64,000 nucleotides of DNA from Methylomonas methanica MC09 (GCF_000214665.1 NC_015572.1:1426001-1490000); one strand, 5' to 3'; numbered from the stretch's first letter, positions 35,168-44,658 are shown. The notes: generated from the letters alone by a model not told the origin. Numbers and translations are program-made.

Positions 35168-36319
35168 ATGAAAATTCTTTATCATCATCGCATCGCTTCT
35201 AAGGACGGACAATACGTCCATATAGAAGAAATGATAAATTCATTGCGAAAAATCGGTCATGAGGTGGTGATAGTTGAGCCCGCGCAGTTGACAAAAAAAG
35301 ATTTTGGAAAAAGCTCCGGTGTGGTTCAGTCTTTGCGCAGTTTTTTGCCGGGTTTTATGCATGAGCTAATTGAATTTAGCTACTGTTTTTTTGATTTTTT
35401 TAAGCTTGTTTTTGCAATTTTTGAGCATAAACCAGACTGTATTTATGAACGCTATAACTTATTTTTTATTTCAGGTGTATTAGTAAAGAAAATATTTAGA
35501 TTGCCTTTGGTTTTGGAGATTAATGCGCCGCTTTTTTTCGAGCGACAAAAAAATCATGGTATTCAATTAAAGTTTTTAGCCAAGTGGTCGGAAAGATGGG
35601 TCTGGCGGCAGGCTGATTTCGTATTGCCCGTTACACACGTGTTGGCTCAAATGGTATTGGCGGAAAAAGTGGATCCCGCGCAATGTCTGGTCGTTCCTAA
35701 CGGGATTAACCAAACCAAATTTGCAGATTACAATTCCGGAGAAAATATTAGAACAGTCTTAGGATTAAATGATAAATTAATTCTTGGCTTTGTTGGCTTT
35801 GTTAGAACGTGGCATAGACTTGATAGAGTATTGCTGTCAATAAGTGAAAATCGGGATAAAAATTGGCATTTATTATTAATTGGAGATGGGCCTGCAATGC
35901 AAGAGCTGCAGCAGCAGAGTAAAAAATTGAATATTAATGATAGGGTTAGTTTTATTGGTGTTGTGGACAGAGATGAAATAGCTAATTATGTAAGCGCTTT
36001 TGATATTGCCTTACAACCGGATGTCGTTGAATATGCATCACCGCTTAAACTTTTTGAGTATATGGCCTTAAGCAAAGCAATTTTGGCTCCCAATAGGAAG
36101 AATATATTGGAAATCCTGGTTGATAATGAAAATGCGTTATTATTCGATCCGGAGGAAGAGTCGTCGTTTTCAACGCAATTAGAACGGTTGTGTCTTTCAA
36201 AGAAATTAAGAGATTCGCTTGGGATTATGGCCAGAAAAACTATAGACGATAAAAAGCTTTTTTGGGATGAAAACGCAAAAAAAGTAGAAAGTATTTTCTT
36301 AAAATTGATATCCAAGTAA
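35168..36319 (+). CDS. glycosyltransferase family 4
   Basis: 383 residues from ATG 35168 (MKILYHHRIASKDGQYVHIEE); a TTG three codons upstream is less likely. Core motifs ILGFVGFVRTWHRLDRVL and EYASPLKLFEYMALSKAILAPNRKNILE (GT4 E-x7-E-like region). Strikingly AT-rich and Phe/Lys-rich compared with wecB or the amidotransferase, suggesting a separate origin. The stop overlaps the next ATG as TAATG. Confidence 0.85.
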   Translation: MKILYHHRIASKDGQYVHIEEMINSLRKIGHEVVIVEPAQLTKKDFGKSSGVVQSLRSFLPGFMHELIEFSYCFFDFFKLVFAIFEHKPDCIYERYNLFFISGVLVKKIFRLPLVLEINAPLFFERQKNHGIQLKFLAKWSERWVWRQADFVLPVTHVLAQMVLAEKVDPAQCLVVPNGINQTKFADYNSGENIRTVLGLNDKLILGFVGFVRTWHRLDRVLLSISENRDKNWHLLLIGDGPAMQELQQQSKKLNINDRVSFIGVVDRDEIANYVSAFDIALQPDVVEYASPLKLFEYMALSKAILAPNRKNILEILVDNENALLFDPEEESSFSTQLERLCLSKKLRDSLGIMARKTIDDKKLFWDENAKKVESIFLKLISK

Positions 36320-37506
36320 TGAACGCGCTCAAGTGCCTTATTATAACTACACTCTATCCGAACTCTGTTCAGTTTCGGCACGGTGTGTTTGTTGAAACAA
36401 GAGTTAAACATATTGATAGTAGCGGTAAAGTCAATGTTAATGTCATTGCGCCTGTTCCGTGGTTTCCTTTTAAATCTGGATTGTTTCCGGAATATTCTAA
36501 GTTAGTTGATATCCCCAAGCATGAGCTTTGGCATGGGATTAATGTATATCATCCGAGATATCTTGTTATACCAAAAATAGGTATGCTGATAACGCCGGTA
36601 TTTCTCGCTCTTAGTATACTGCTCGAGATTCGAAGTTTATATAAGCGAGGTCACCGTTTTGATGTGCTTGATGCTCATTACTATTATCCCGATGGGGTGG
36701 CTGCGGCGATAGTTTCTAGAATTTTTAAAATTCCCTTGATGATTACCGCCCGAGGAACCGACATCAACTTAATCTCTGATTTTGTAATTCCTAGAAAAAT
36801 GATGCTATGGGCTAGCAGAGTTGCCTGCTTTAATCTTGCGGTTTGCGAAGCCCTACGTAAACGCATGGTAGAAATTGGTTTCGCAGAGAGTTCTACCAGA
36901 GTGTTTAGGAATGGGGTGGATTTGAATTTGTTTCGCCCATTGCCAAGAGAGCAGGCCAGACTAAAGCCAAGTGCGCAGATCAAAAGGCTAATTAGCGTCG
37001 GTTATTTGATCGAACGAAAAGGCCATCATTTAATAATTGAGGCTTTGGCGTCATTACCGGGGTACGAGTTGGTAATCGTTGGTGATGGTGAGTGGCGGGG
37101 AAAGTTGGAGTCATTAACCGCGCGATACGGAGTTCAGGAGCGAGTCAAGTTTATTGGAGAGGTTCCTCATGATCAACTACCGGAATTATATGCCGGCGCC
37201 GATGCGTTAGTCTTAGCGTCTAGTCGGGAAGGGTGGGCAAATGTGTTGCTGGAAGCAATGGCTTGTGGAACGCCAGTGGTCGCCACTCGAATTTGGGGTA
37301 CGCCCGAAGTGGTACAGGCACCGGAAGCGGGGGTGTTATGTAATGAGCGTAGTGCCAAAGGTATTAATGAAGCGGTTGAACGTTTGTTTGCTAACTATCC
37401 TGACCGTGAAAAAACACGGCAATATGCGGAAAAGTTTTCTTGGCGGGAAACCACGGATGGACTTTTAGCATTGATTTCTGAAATTCATAGGTCTAATTTA
37501 CAGTAA
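36319..37506 (+). CDS. glycosyltransferase family 4
   Basis: 395 residues. LIITTLYPNSVQFRHGVFVETRV at the start, DVLDAHYYYPDGVAAA and RGTDINLI in the acceptor half, then SVGYLIERKGHHLIIEAL and SSREGWANVLLEAMACGTPVVATRIWGTPEVV in the donor half with the GT4 E-x7-E. Starts within the TAATG overlap of the previous gene and ends in another TAATG, so three genes are coupled. Confidence 0.88.
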   Translation: MNALKCLIITTLYPNSVQFRHGVFVETRVKHIDSSGKVNVNVIAPVPWFPFKSGLFPEYSKLVDIPKHELWHGINVYHPRYLVIPKIGMLITPVFLALSILLEIRSLYKRGHRFDVLDAHYYYPDGVAAAIVSRIFKIPLMITARGTDINLISDFVIPRKMMLWASRVACFNLAVCEALRKRMVEIGFAESSTRVFRNGVDLNLFRPLPREQARLKPSAQIKRLISVGYLIERKGHHLIIEALASLPGYELVIVGDGEWRGKLESLTARYGVQERVKFIGEVPHDQLPELYAGADALVLASSREGWANVLLEAMACGTPVVATRIWGTPEVVQAPEAGVLCNERSAKGINEAVERLFANYPDREKTRQYAEKFSWRETTDGLLALISEIHRSNLQ

Positions 37507-39290
37507 TGACAAAATATATTGGATGGCTTGGAACTAATCGCCAAATTGACGAGTTGCCGAAACTAATTAAGCAAATGACGCCGAATGAAAATTTGGTGTC
37601 CTTACACGGTGTAGGCTATGGCGTCGCTCTAAATACCGATGCATGCTTGCAGACTAATCAATGTGTGATGATAGCCGTGAATCCGGTATCCAAAATTAGC
37701 CAGTTGCAACATTGTTTACAGGTCTATCAAGATCACGGAAATGAGTTTATTGTCAAGCTCGCCGAGCCGTTGGCGGTAGCTTTGCTTGATACTCAGCGGC
37801 AAAGTCTAATTTTAGCGTGCGACCCAATTGGGCTGGCTAACATTTATTATGCTCAGACTCGGGATGGGATTGTGTTTGGATCCAGCGCTGATTTTGTTGT
37901 TCGTCACCCTGACGTAAGCACTGATATCTCTGCGCAAAGTGTTTACGATTACGTTTACTACCATCATTGTCCCAGTCCAAATACGATTTATCGGCAGGTT
38001 AAAAAGCTCGAGGGTGGGCAATATTTAATTTATCAGGCCGGCAAGATTAGTCTGAAGCGGTACTGGCAGCCGCAGTTTCAAGAACAGTTGGTCGGCAGTT
38101 TGCAGCAAGCGGGGGACGAGTTACGACAATTGATGGTCGACGCAGTGAAATCCATGGTTAAAACCGAGGAAAACACTGGTGCGTTTTTGAGTGGAGGGTT
38201 GGATAGTTCCAGTGTTGCGGGCGTATTGTCAACAGTGTTTCCCGGTAAGGCCAAAACTTTCTCGATGGGCTTTCCAGTAGAAGGCTATAACGAAATTGAA
38301 TTTGCCAATCTTGCGGTGGATCGCTTCAATACCGTTCAACACGAATACTACGTTACGCCGGAAGATACCGTGGCCGCTGTGCCGTTAATAGCGAGTTATT
38401 ACGACGAGCCGTTCGGAAATTCATCTGCTTTAGCCGCATATTATTGCGCTAAGCTGGCTAAAGAGCACGGCGTCACTCGATTACTGGCTGGCGACGGTGG
38501 CGATGAGATTTTTGCGGGTAATGAGCGTTACGCCAAGCAGATGTTGTTCGACCATTATCAGCGCCTGCCCGGATTTGCCAAAGCGGCTTTGGATGCGGGG
38601 CTAAACCATTTGCCGCAAACATTGGCAGACAGCAAGATTCCCTTTAAAGCAAAACGCTATATCGAACAGGCTAAAACTCAAATGCCTGATCGCTTGCAGG
38701 AATACAATTTCCTGCATCGGCATGACGTCAACGATATTTTTCAGGCGGATTTTCTGGGGCGGATCGATACGGCAGAGCCTTTGCGATTACTGAGAGAGTG
38801 CTATCAGCGGCTGGAACATGCCAGTACGCTAAATCGTATGTTGTACATGGATTGGAAAACCACTTTGCACGACAATGACTTGGTCAAAGTCAATCGCATG
38901 TGTGAAATGGTCGGTGTTGAAGTAGGTTATCCCTTGCTTGATCAGCGAATCGTTGACTTATCTTGCAGAATTCCTTCCCACGATAAGTTGAAAGGCCAAA
39001 AGTTACGCTGGTTTTACAAACAGGCCATGACGGATTTTCTTCCCGATCGGATCATCAACAAATCCAAACATGGCTTCGGTTTGCCGTTTGGAATCTGGTT
39101 GAAGGACCATCAGCCTTTGAAAGAGCTGGCTTACGATGCCATACATACACTGAAAAAGCGCGATTACTTCCAGCCGAAATTTCTCGACCATGCCATAGAC
39201 ATGCACCAAAGTGTCCATGCGGCCTATTATGGCGAATTGATCTGGGTATTGATGATGTTGGAATTATGGTTTGCAGGCAAAAACCGTTAG
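37506..39290 (+). CDS. asparagine synthetase-like protein without glutaminase Cys
   Basis: 594 residues. The C-terminal ATP-dependent domain is complete: SGGLDSS (229-235), LAGDGGDEIFAGNERY, LHDNDLVKVNRM. The N-terminal domain keeps the Ntn-like shape (LACDPIGLANIYYAQTRDGIVFGSS) but starts MTKYIGWLG instead of MCG, so it has no nucleophile. It may use free ammonia, another amine, or form a different amide or lactam-like bond. Coupled to the upstream glycosyltransferase. Compare the complete copy at 28706. Confidence 0.85.
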   Translation: MTKYIGWLGTNRQIDELPKLIKQMTPNENLVSLHGVGYGVALNTDACLQTNQCVMIAVNPVSKISQLQHCLQVYQDHGNEFIVKLAEPLAVALLDTQRQSLILACDPIGLANIYYAQTRDGIVFGSSADFVVRHPDVSTDISAQSVYDYVYYHHCPSPNTIYRQVKKLEGGQYLIYQAGKISLKRYWQPQFQEQLVGSLQQAGDELRQLMVDAVKSMVKTEENTGAFLSGGLDSSSVAGVLSTVFPGKAKTFSMGFPVEGYNEIEFANLAVDRFNTVQHEYYVTPEDTVAAVPLIASYYDEPFGNSSALAAYYCAKLAKEHGVTRLLAGDGGDEIFAGNERYAKQMLFDHYQRLPGFAKAALDAGLNHLPQTLADSKIPFKAKRYIEQAKTQMPDRLQEYNFLHRHDVNDIFQADFLGRIDTAEPLRLLRECYQRLEHASTLNRMLYMDWKTTLHDNDLVKVNRMCEMVGVEVGYPLLDQRIVDLSCRIPSHDKLKGQKLRWFYKQAMTDFLPDRIINKSKHGFGLPFGIWLKDHQPLKELAYDAIHTLKKRDYFQPKFLDHAIDMHQSVHAAYYGELIWVLMMLELWFAGKNR

Positions 39291-39310
39291 CGCAAAGGCA
39301 TAGTCATTGT

Positions 39311-39736
39311 TTAAAAGGGTTTAAGCACCGCCAGCCAGACGATGGCTATTAAAAAAACGACGGGCACTTCATTTACCCAGCGAAAATAGACATGGCTGTG
39401 CGTATTTCTGTCGTGTTTAAAATCCAGTAGCCATTTGCCGCACAGCAGGTGATAAATCACCAATAATACTAACAAACTGAGTTTGATATGTAGCCAGCCT
39501 GCCGTCGAATACAGGGACCAAGCGTAGTCGGCCAGCATCCACAGCCCAAACGCCAGGGTTAAAATCATGCCGGGTGTCATAATGCCGTAGTAAAGCTTAG
39601 TTTCCATTACTTTGAAACGCTCGTTACTGATCTCATCATGGCTCATCGCGTGATACACATACAGCCTGGGCAGATAAAACAACCCGGCAAACCAAGTCAC
39701 CATAAAAATCAAATGTAATGCCTTTAGCCATAGCAT
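39311..39736 (-). CDS. hemJ: protoporphyrinogen oxidase HemJ
   Basis: 141 residues, four hydrophobic helices. LWLKALHLIFMVTWFAGLFYLPRLYVYHA carries the conserved His and Arg of HemJ, and WLHIKLSLLVLLVIYHLLCGKWL the second conserved block. Oxidises protoporphyrinogen IX in heme synthesis at the membrane. GGAGAG precedes ATG 39736. Converges with the preceding gene (20 bp between stops) and marks the end of the EPS run. Confidence 0.9.
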   Translation of the reverse strand: MLWLKALHLIFMVTWFAGLFYLPRLYVYHAMSHDEISNERFKVMETKLYYGIMTPGMILTLAFGLWMLADYAWSLYSTAGWLHIKLSLLVLLVIYHLLCGKWLLDFKHDRNTHSHVYFRWVNEVPVVFLIAIVWLAVLKPF

Positions 39737-39904
39737 GGCTGCTCTCCTTGTTGTTGACGCAGATCAAAGTTGGAAAAAGAACGGCCGGAATAATCGAATT
39801 ACCTCACAAATCAGATGTTTTTGTAGGCTAATCGCCGCTTATGCCGCTTGGTAGTCCACGTTTACTGCTATTCTTGCATAAAATCTTTTGAGACGGAGGG
39901 TTTG

Positions 39905-40606
39905 ATGGCCCGGTTTTCTACAAATTTATTCGTTACTACTGCAACTAACTCTATTTCACCCCACGCTTTTAGCGATGACGAGGCAATGGCGTATGAAACA
40001 GGTCTTTCTTCGACCGCTTCGGTTTTGAATACGTTGGTGTTACGGGTTGCCAGAAAACCGAAAGATTTACTGGCGCATATTCGGCGGATTTATTTTTGTT
40101 ATCAAAATGCTATGCGGGAGCCGTTGTATGCTGCGTTGTTGGACTTATTGTTAGTGCTCGATCAAAAAGGTCAGATTTTGAGTCGGCGCGTAATTTTAGG
40201 TTGCCGTCCCATGCTGGACGCCGAGCAATTTGCAACCCTTAAAGATATCAGTCTGGGTACTCGGCAGGTACAAAGTAACCGTCTTTCTTTGTTCAACAAG
40301 GGGGTTGTAGGTAAATCTCAGTTGCTGGAGGTTAATCGATCCGCTCAGGTTCAACATGACTACATGGGGTTGGCGCGCGATTTTATTGAATACAGTCAAC
40401 TGGAAGAAGCCATGACCATCTTAGAGCAAGGGTTGGAAGAATTACCCGGCAGGCAGGATTTACAAGCCTTGTTATTGGAACTTTATCGATCCACTCAAAG
40501 CATTGGCCGATTTCAAAATCACTATAAATGGATCATTAAATCGGGCGCGCCGATACTAAACGAATGGCAACAGCTGGCAGCATTTTTTAACGGAAAAGTC
40601 TCATGA
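39905..40606 (+). CDS. FimV-C-like helical (TPR) protein
   Basis: 233 residues from ATG 39905, preceded by GGAGGG; the frame is open to 39848 but without support. Mostly helical; the C-terminal part (LARDFIEYSQLEEAMTILEQGLEELPGRQDLQALLLELYRS) looks like a TPR or FimV-C module. No signal peptide. First gene of the signalling run; the stop overlaps the next start as ATGA. Role unknown, probably a scaffold for the GTPase or cyclase. Confidence 0.65.
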   Translation: MARFSTNLFVTTATNSISPHAFSDDEAMAYETGLSSTASVLNTLVLRVARKPKDLLAHIRRIYFCYQNAMREPLYAALLDLLLVLDQKGQILSRRVILGCRPMLDAEQFATLKDISLGTRQVQSNRLSLFNKGVVGKSQLLEVNRSAQVQHDYMGLARDFIEYSQLEEAMTILEQGLEELPGRQDLQALLLELYRSTQSIGRFQNHYKWIIKSGAPILNEWQQLAAFFNGKVS

Positions 40607-41784
40607 AAAAAGCCCGTTCGGTTCCCATTAAAGTGGCGTTGTACGGTATGGATCCGAGAAGTTATAAGACCATGGAATTGTACTTGAAAGGCCCTTGTCG
40701 AGGTATCGCCGAAGTGGTTTCCGATGCAGATGCCCATATCGACATCATCGATGCGGATCATGCCACGGCCGGCAATATTTTGGAGGCCTGCAGACAGAAA
40801 GTTCCGCAAAGGCCGATTGTGCTCTTGTCGTTGCAAAACCTGAAAATAGAAAACGCGCACTTTGTTCAAAAGCCGGTGAATGCCGAGCAATTGATGGCGG
40901 TATTAAATCAATTGGCTCGTGCCCGAAAAACCAAAGAGATTGCCGAACCGGTCACCGTTTTAGCGCGCCCCGAGGTAATAATAGACAGCGAACGGAAAAA
41001 CATAGCTACGCCGACCAGTAGCGCCGAAGTTGGGAAACCTGAAAAAAAGCGGTCAGCCTTTGAAAATAATGAGGGCGGCTATACGGCCTTTTTGGGCACT
41101 TTATTGGATATCGATTTCAGCGATCCAGAGCAATTGGCAAATGCCCGCTTTGACGCAAAGGTACATTTACTAAGTTATGTACTGTCCGCTTATAAAGTGG
41201 CCTGTCATCAAGGCTGCGCGCAGCAGCTGAATTCCATTTGGAAGCCTTTGTTGATATTTCCGGATACCGGTCAGATATGGCTGGATGCGGATGATAAGCA
41301 ACTGAGGGCGTTTGCAGGTGTGGAGCAAAACAAAGTGTTTGCCGGTAACATTAGTTTAACGCCAGTCGACGCCGAAGCCGTAAGGCAAGGTAAAGCTATA
41401 GACAAATTTCAGGATGTGAATGCGTTTATCTGGAAGCTGAGTATCTGGACATCCAAAGGTAGATTACCAATCGCTATCGATCCGAATTTACCGGTCGTTT
41501 TGAAGTGCTGGCCCAATTTTACGCGTCTATTGTTAGTTCCGGATGCCATGCGAATAGCGTCCTTATTGCTGAAAGGACCTTACACGCCCATAGAGGTCAG
41601 TAAGGTGTTGAATGTAAAGCCTCAATATGTGTTTGCTTTTATGAGCGCCTGTCTTAGTTTGGGTCTTTTGTCGCAAACCCAGCGTAGCGTCGAAGCTACT
41701 GCAACTGCCGTACCGGCATTGATTAAGACAAATAAAAAGCAAAGTCTATTTAGTAAAATTCTTAATAAATTGCGCGGCGACTAA
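40603..41784 (+). CDS. pseudo-receiver protein with C-terminal winged-helix-like domain
   Basis: 393 residues. Residues 8-110 follow the response-regulator fold (VALYGMDPRSYKTMELYL, IDIIDADHA at the phospho-acceptor position, IVLLSLQN, HFVQKPVNAEQLMAVL with the conserved Lys-Pro), but the N-terminal acidic pair is missing. A linker (110-150) and a domain of unknown type follow, then a wHTH-like end (GPYTPIEVSKVLNVKPQYVFAFMSAC). Probably an effector or adaptor of the GTPase 16 bp downstream. Confidence 0.6.
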   Translation: MKKARSVPIKVALYGMDPRSYKTMELYLKGPCRGIAEVVSDADAHIDIIDADHATAGNILEACRQKVPQRPIVLLSLQNLKIENAHFVQKPVNAEQLMAVLNQLARARKTKEIAEPVTVLARPEVIIDSERKNIATPTSSAEVGKPEKKRSAFENNEGGYTAFLGTLLDIDFSDPEQLANARFDAKVHLLSYVLSAYKVACHQGCAQQLNSIWKPLLIFPDTGQIWLDADDKQLRAFAGVEQNKVFAGNISLTPVDAEAVRQGKAIDKFQDVNAFIWKLSIWTSKGRLPIAIDPNLPVVLKCWPNFTRLLLVPDAMRIASLLLKGPYTPIEVSKVLNVKPQYVFAFMSACLSLGLLSQTQRSVEATATAVPALIKTNKKQSLFSKILNKLRGD

Positions 41785-41799
41785 CGGTTAAGGAATGGC

Positions 41800-42339
41800 A
41801 TGAGTCAATACAAAATTATTTTTACGGGACCGGTGGGTGCCGGGAAAACCACCGCAATATCCAGTATCAGCGATACGCCACCGGTCAAAACCGACGCGGC
41901 GGCCAGTGATATGACCAAGAATCGTAAGTCTTCGACGACTGTTGCGATGGATTACGGCGTGATGAATCTGGAAGGCGGCGAAAAAGTCCATCTTTATGGC
42001 ACGCCGGGCCAGGAGCGGTTCGATTTCATGTGGGATATCTTGACCCAAGGCGGCATCGGGTTGATTTTGTTGCTGGACAATACCCGGGCCGATCCGTTTC
42101 AGGATATGCGTTTCTTTCTGGACGCATTCAGTAAATTTATTAACGATACTGCGGTTGCCGTCGGTGTGACGCAAATGGATCTTAGCAATACCCCATCGAT
42201 TAGCGAGTATCAGAAACAGCTTCAATTGCTCGGTCACAATCCGCCCGTGTTTGCGGTAGATGCGCGGGAACATAACGATGTATCGTTACTGGTTCAGGCT
42301 CTTCTGTATACGCTGGATCCGGGTTTAGTAAGTGGGTGA
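41800..42339 (+). CDS. small GTPase, MglA/COG2229 type
   Basis: 179 residues. G1 motif GPVGAGKT (10-17), G3 region YGTPGQERF (67-70 core, Asp replaced by Thr-Pro-Gly as in COG2229 proteins), G4-like TQMD (124-127). Similar GTPases act with roadblock proteins in polarity and motility (MglA/MglB). The neighbouring gene ends in a roadblock-like domain and a stand-alone roadblock protein lies 0.7 kb downstream. Stop overlaps the ribosome site of the next gene. Confidence 0.88.
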   Translation: MSQYKIIFTGPVGAGKTTAISSISDTPPVKTDAAASDMTKNRKSSTTVAMDYGVMNLEGGEKVHLYGTPGQERFDFMWDILTQGGIGLILLLDNTRADPFQDMRFFLDAFSKFINDTAVAVGVTQMDLSNTPSISEYQKQLQLLGHNPPVFAVDAREHNDVSLLVQALLYTLDPGLVSG

Positions 42340-42340
42340 T

Positions 42341-43000
42341 ATGAGCGAACTAACATTAATCGACGGCTTATTCCTTTACCTGACACCCGCGGGCGCCTAT
42401 CAAGCTATTTCCACTCCGGAAGGCGATAAACCCAGACGTTTTTTACAGCGAGTGCTGCAGGAACCTCAAACGCCTGCTTTAACGACGGCGCAACTTTGTC
42501 GTTTGGCGGGAGACGACGATCAAACCAAGGTGTTGGAGTTGTTGCATCATTGCCAGAAGTTGGGTTGGGTGCAGGGGGTTGACGAGTCATTGCCTGCGCC
42601 TCAAGGGGCTTTGGAAGACTTATTGCCTGATTTGCTAGGGCGAATAGCCGAAAGCGGAAAAGTCTTACTTGCGGATGAGCAAGGGTTTTATTTGGCCTGT
42701 AGCGGGTTCCCGCACGAGGTGGCGGAAGAGTTATCTGCGCTCAGTGCGGATTTGGCCACGGTTCATCAGCGCCGTTCCGGTTTATTGATCAGTAACATGG
42801 GGATCGCCAGCCATGCCTGGGCAATTGTCGATGCGTTCGGTTGCAGCCAGATCGGATTTTGGCCGCTGTTCATCGGAGGTCATCATTTTGTGATCGCTCT
42901 TGCCGGCATACCGCACTTCAATCAACCGGAATTCGTAACGTTAGTTTGGGCTTTATGTACGCGTTACACCAAACGGCAAGCTCTCGAAACAGGTGAATGA
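42341..43000 (+). CDS. wHTH plus roadblock-like protein
   Basis: 219 residues from ATG 42341. N-terminal 1-85 looks like a PatA-type or wHTH module (TTAQLCRLAGDDDQTKVLELLHHCQKLGWVQG). The C-terminal half (LLGRIAESGKVLLADEQGFYLACSGFPHEVAEELSALSADLATVHQR) follows the roadblock/LC7 pattern, with an extra HFVIALAGIPHFNQPEFV tail. Likely the GTPase partner or activating protein. Only 1 bp after the GTPase stop. Confidence 0.65.
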   Translation: MSELTLIDGLFLYLTPAGAYQAISTPEGDKPRRFLQRVLQEPQTPALTTAQLCRLAGDDDQTKVLELLHHCQKLGWVQGVDESLPAPQGALEDLLPDLLGRIAESGKVLLADEQGFYLACSGFPHEVAEELSALSADLATVHQRRSGLLISNMGIASHAWAIVDAFGCSQIGFWPLFIGGHHFVIALAGIPHFNQPEFVTLVWALCTRYTKRQALETGE

Positions 43001-43034
43001 TTTTGAAATATTTTAAGTTAAGAGGAAACAGATA

Positions 43035-43397
43035 ATGAAAGCTGACATGCTGACTTCAGTTTTAAACGAACTCAATGGAACCTCTGCAGATATTGAGGCC
43101 TCCGGCGTGATTTCCACTGATGGTTTGATGATGGCTTCGGTGCTGCCGGCCGGGATGGACGAAGATAGGGTTGGGGCAATGAGTGCGGCCATGCTGTCTT
43201 TAGGCGATAGAACCGCGCAGGAATTGAACCGGGGGCATCTCGAGCAAGTGTTGATCAAGGGGCGGCATGGCTATGTATTAATGACCTATGCCGGCGAAGA
43301 GGCCGTATTGACTGTGTTGGCTAAACCCAACGCCAAACTGGGTCTGATCTTTTTGGATGTCAAACGGGCGGCGGAAAGCATTGCCGAAATGCTGTAA
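43035..43397 (+). CDS. roadblock/LC7 domain protein
   Basis: 120 residues, a single domain: MLTSVLNELNGTSADIEASGVISTDGLMMASVLPAGMDEDRVGAMSAAMLSLGDRTAQEL, then YVLMTYAGEEAVLTVLAKPNAKLGLIFLDVKRAAESI. This is the classic MglB-like roadblock form, which dimerises on small GTPases. GAGGAAACAG leads the ATG. Near-certain family; partner inferred to be the GTPase at 41800. Confidence 0.9.
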   Translation: MKADMLTSVLNELNGTSADIEASGVISTDGLMMASVLPAGMDEDRVGAMSAAMLSLGDRTAQELNRGHLEQVLIKGRHGYVLMTYAGEEAVLTVLAKPNAKLGLIFLDVKRAAESIAEML

Positions 43398-43422
43398 GCC
43401 TCATCGCGAGGGGGAGAAGAAC

Positions 43423-43899
43423 ATGATTGCCGATATGAATGCAGAAGATATAGTAGGCGACTATCAGGAAGTCAGCTTGCAATTGTATGGTTCCATTAAA
43501 CGAAAAGTTTTATATACCCAGATCGAAACGCCGTATCCTGACGGCAAGCTGATTGTGTCTACTACGAATCCGGACGGCATCATCACGCACGTTAATCGTT
43601 CATTCGTGGAAATGTCCGGATATCGGGAGGAGGAATTGATTGGCGCCCCGCATTCCATACTCAGGCATCCGGATATGCCGTCGGCCGCGTTCAAGGACTT
43701 GTGGGATACCGTCCGGCGCGGCGAAAAATGGCAAGGGTTCGTGAAAAACTTGCGCAAAGACGGCGGGTATTATTGGGTGAAGGCCACCGTGATTCCTAAC
43801 GTCAGAGGCGGAAAAGTGGTCGGTTACACATCGGTCAGGCGCAAACCGTCGCGTAGCAAGATTGAAGAGTGCTGCAAACTTTATCCGACGCTTTTTTAA
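43423..43899 (+). CDS. Aer-type PAS sensor protein
   Basis: 158 residues from ATG 43423, with GGGGGAG ahead; the longer frame from 43357 overlaps the roadblock gene. PAS domain residues 35-140: TTNPDGIITHVNRSFVEMSGYREEELIG, RHPDMPSAAFKDLWDTVRRGEKWQGFVKNLRKDGGYYWV, the FAD-binding Aer PAS signature. No membrane helix or signalling domain follows, so it is a free PAS module, probably sensing redox or oxygen for this circuit. Confidence 0.88.
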   Translation: MIADMNAEDIVGDYQEVSLQLYGSIKRKVLYTQIETPYPDGKLIVSTTNPDGIITHVNRSFVEMSGYREEELIGAPHSILRHPDMPSAAFKDLWDTVRRGEKWQGFVKNLRKDGGYYWVKATVIPNVRGGKVVGYTSVRRKPSRSKIEECCKLYPTLF

Positions 43900-43911
43900 C
43901 AGGGGATGCAC

Positions 43912-44658
43912 ATGTCATTTCAATTTACCGTCAGTCCGGATTTTACTCCCGACCATTTGTCCGGATGGTACATATTCAACACTTGGCTGCAAAAACAAAC
44001 CGGAATTGCCATGCATTTGGAAATGTACAACGATTTTCAAGGGCAACGCGAAGCCATCCAAGCCGATAACGTCGATTTAATTTATGCCAATCCGTTCGAT
44101 GCGGCGATGCTGGTAAGAGAGAAAGGCTTTCTACCCCTGGTTAAAGCTGAAGGCGCTGCGGATGAAGCGTTGATTGTGGTGAACGCGGATAATGCTATAA
44201 ACGATGTGGCCGATTTAGAACCGGGTACCCGGGTGACGTACACCGAAGATCCGGATGTACGTTTGATGGGTATGATCATGTTGGAGCCGGGCGATCTGGA
44301 TAACGACAACATTGTGCCGGTGCTCGCCGATAATTACGTGCTGGTAGCCAAGCATTTATTAAAAGCCGAGGCCGATGTAGGCATTTTTCTGGCCGAGGCC
44401 TATGACGATTTGTCGACCATGGTTAAAAATCAGCTCAAGGTATTGGTCAGAAGCCAGATCAGCGTCATACATCACGCGTTGATGATAGGGCCGAGATTAC
44501 AGGACAGGCGAGAAGAGATTGAAAGTTTATTAGTGGAAATGTCCAACGACGATAGAGGTCGAGGCGTATTGCAAAGTTTGGGTTTTAGCGCATGGCAAAA
44601 AGTCGATGACGAAGCCATGGAATTTATGATCGATCTGATGGACACCTTGAATACCTGA
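43912..44658 (+). CDS. PhnD-like periplasmic-binding-fold protein without signal peptide
   Basis: 248 residues from ATG 43912 (AGGGG at 43901-43905; ATG 43906 is too close to it). The fold of phosphate/phosphonate binding proteins is visible: YNDFQGQREAIQADNVDLIYANPFDAAMLVREKGFLPLVKAEG, and DLEPGTRVTYTEDPDVRLMG. It begins MSFQFTVSPDF with no signal peptide or lipobox, and no ABC permease is near. So it is probably a cytoplasmic ligand sensor within this signalling cluster. Confidence 0.75.
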   Translation: MSFQFTVSPDFTPDHLSGWYIFNTWLQKQTGIAMHLEMYNDFQGQREAIQADNVDLIYANPFDAAMLVREKGFLPLVKAEGAADEALIVVNADNAINDVADLEPGTRVTYTEDPDVRLMGMIMLEPGDLDNDNIVPVLADNYVLVAKHLLKAEADVGIFLAEAYDDLSTMVKNQLKVLVRSQISVIHHALMIGPRLQDRREEIESLLVEMSNDDRGRGVLQSLGFSAWQKVDDEAMEFMIDLMDTLNT

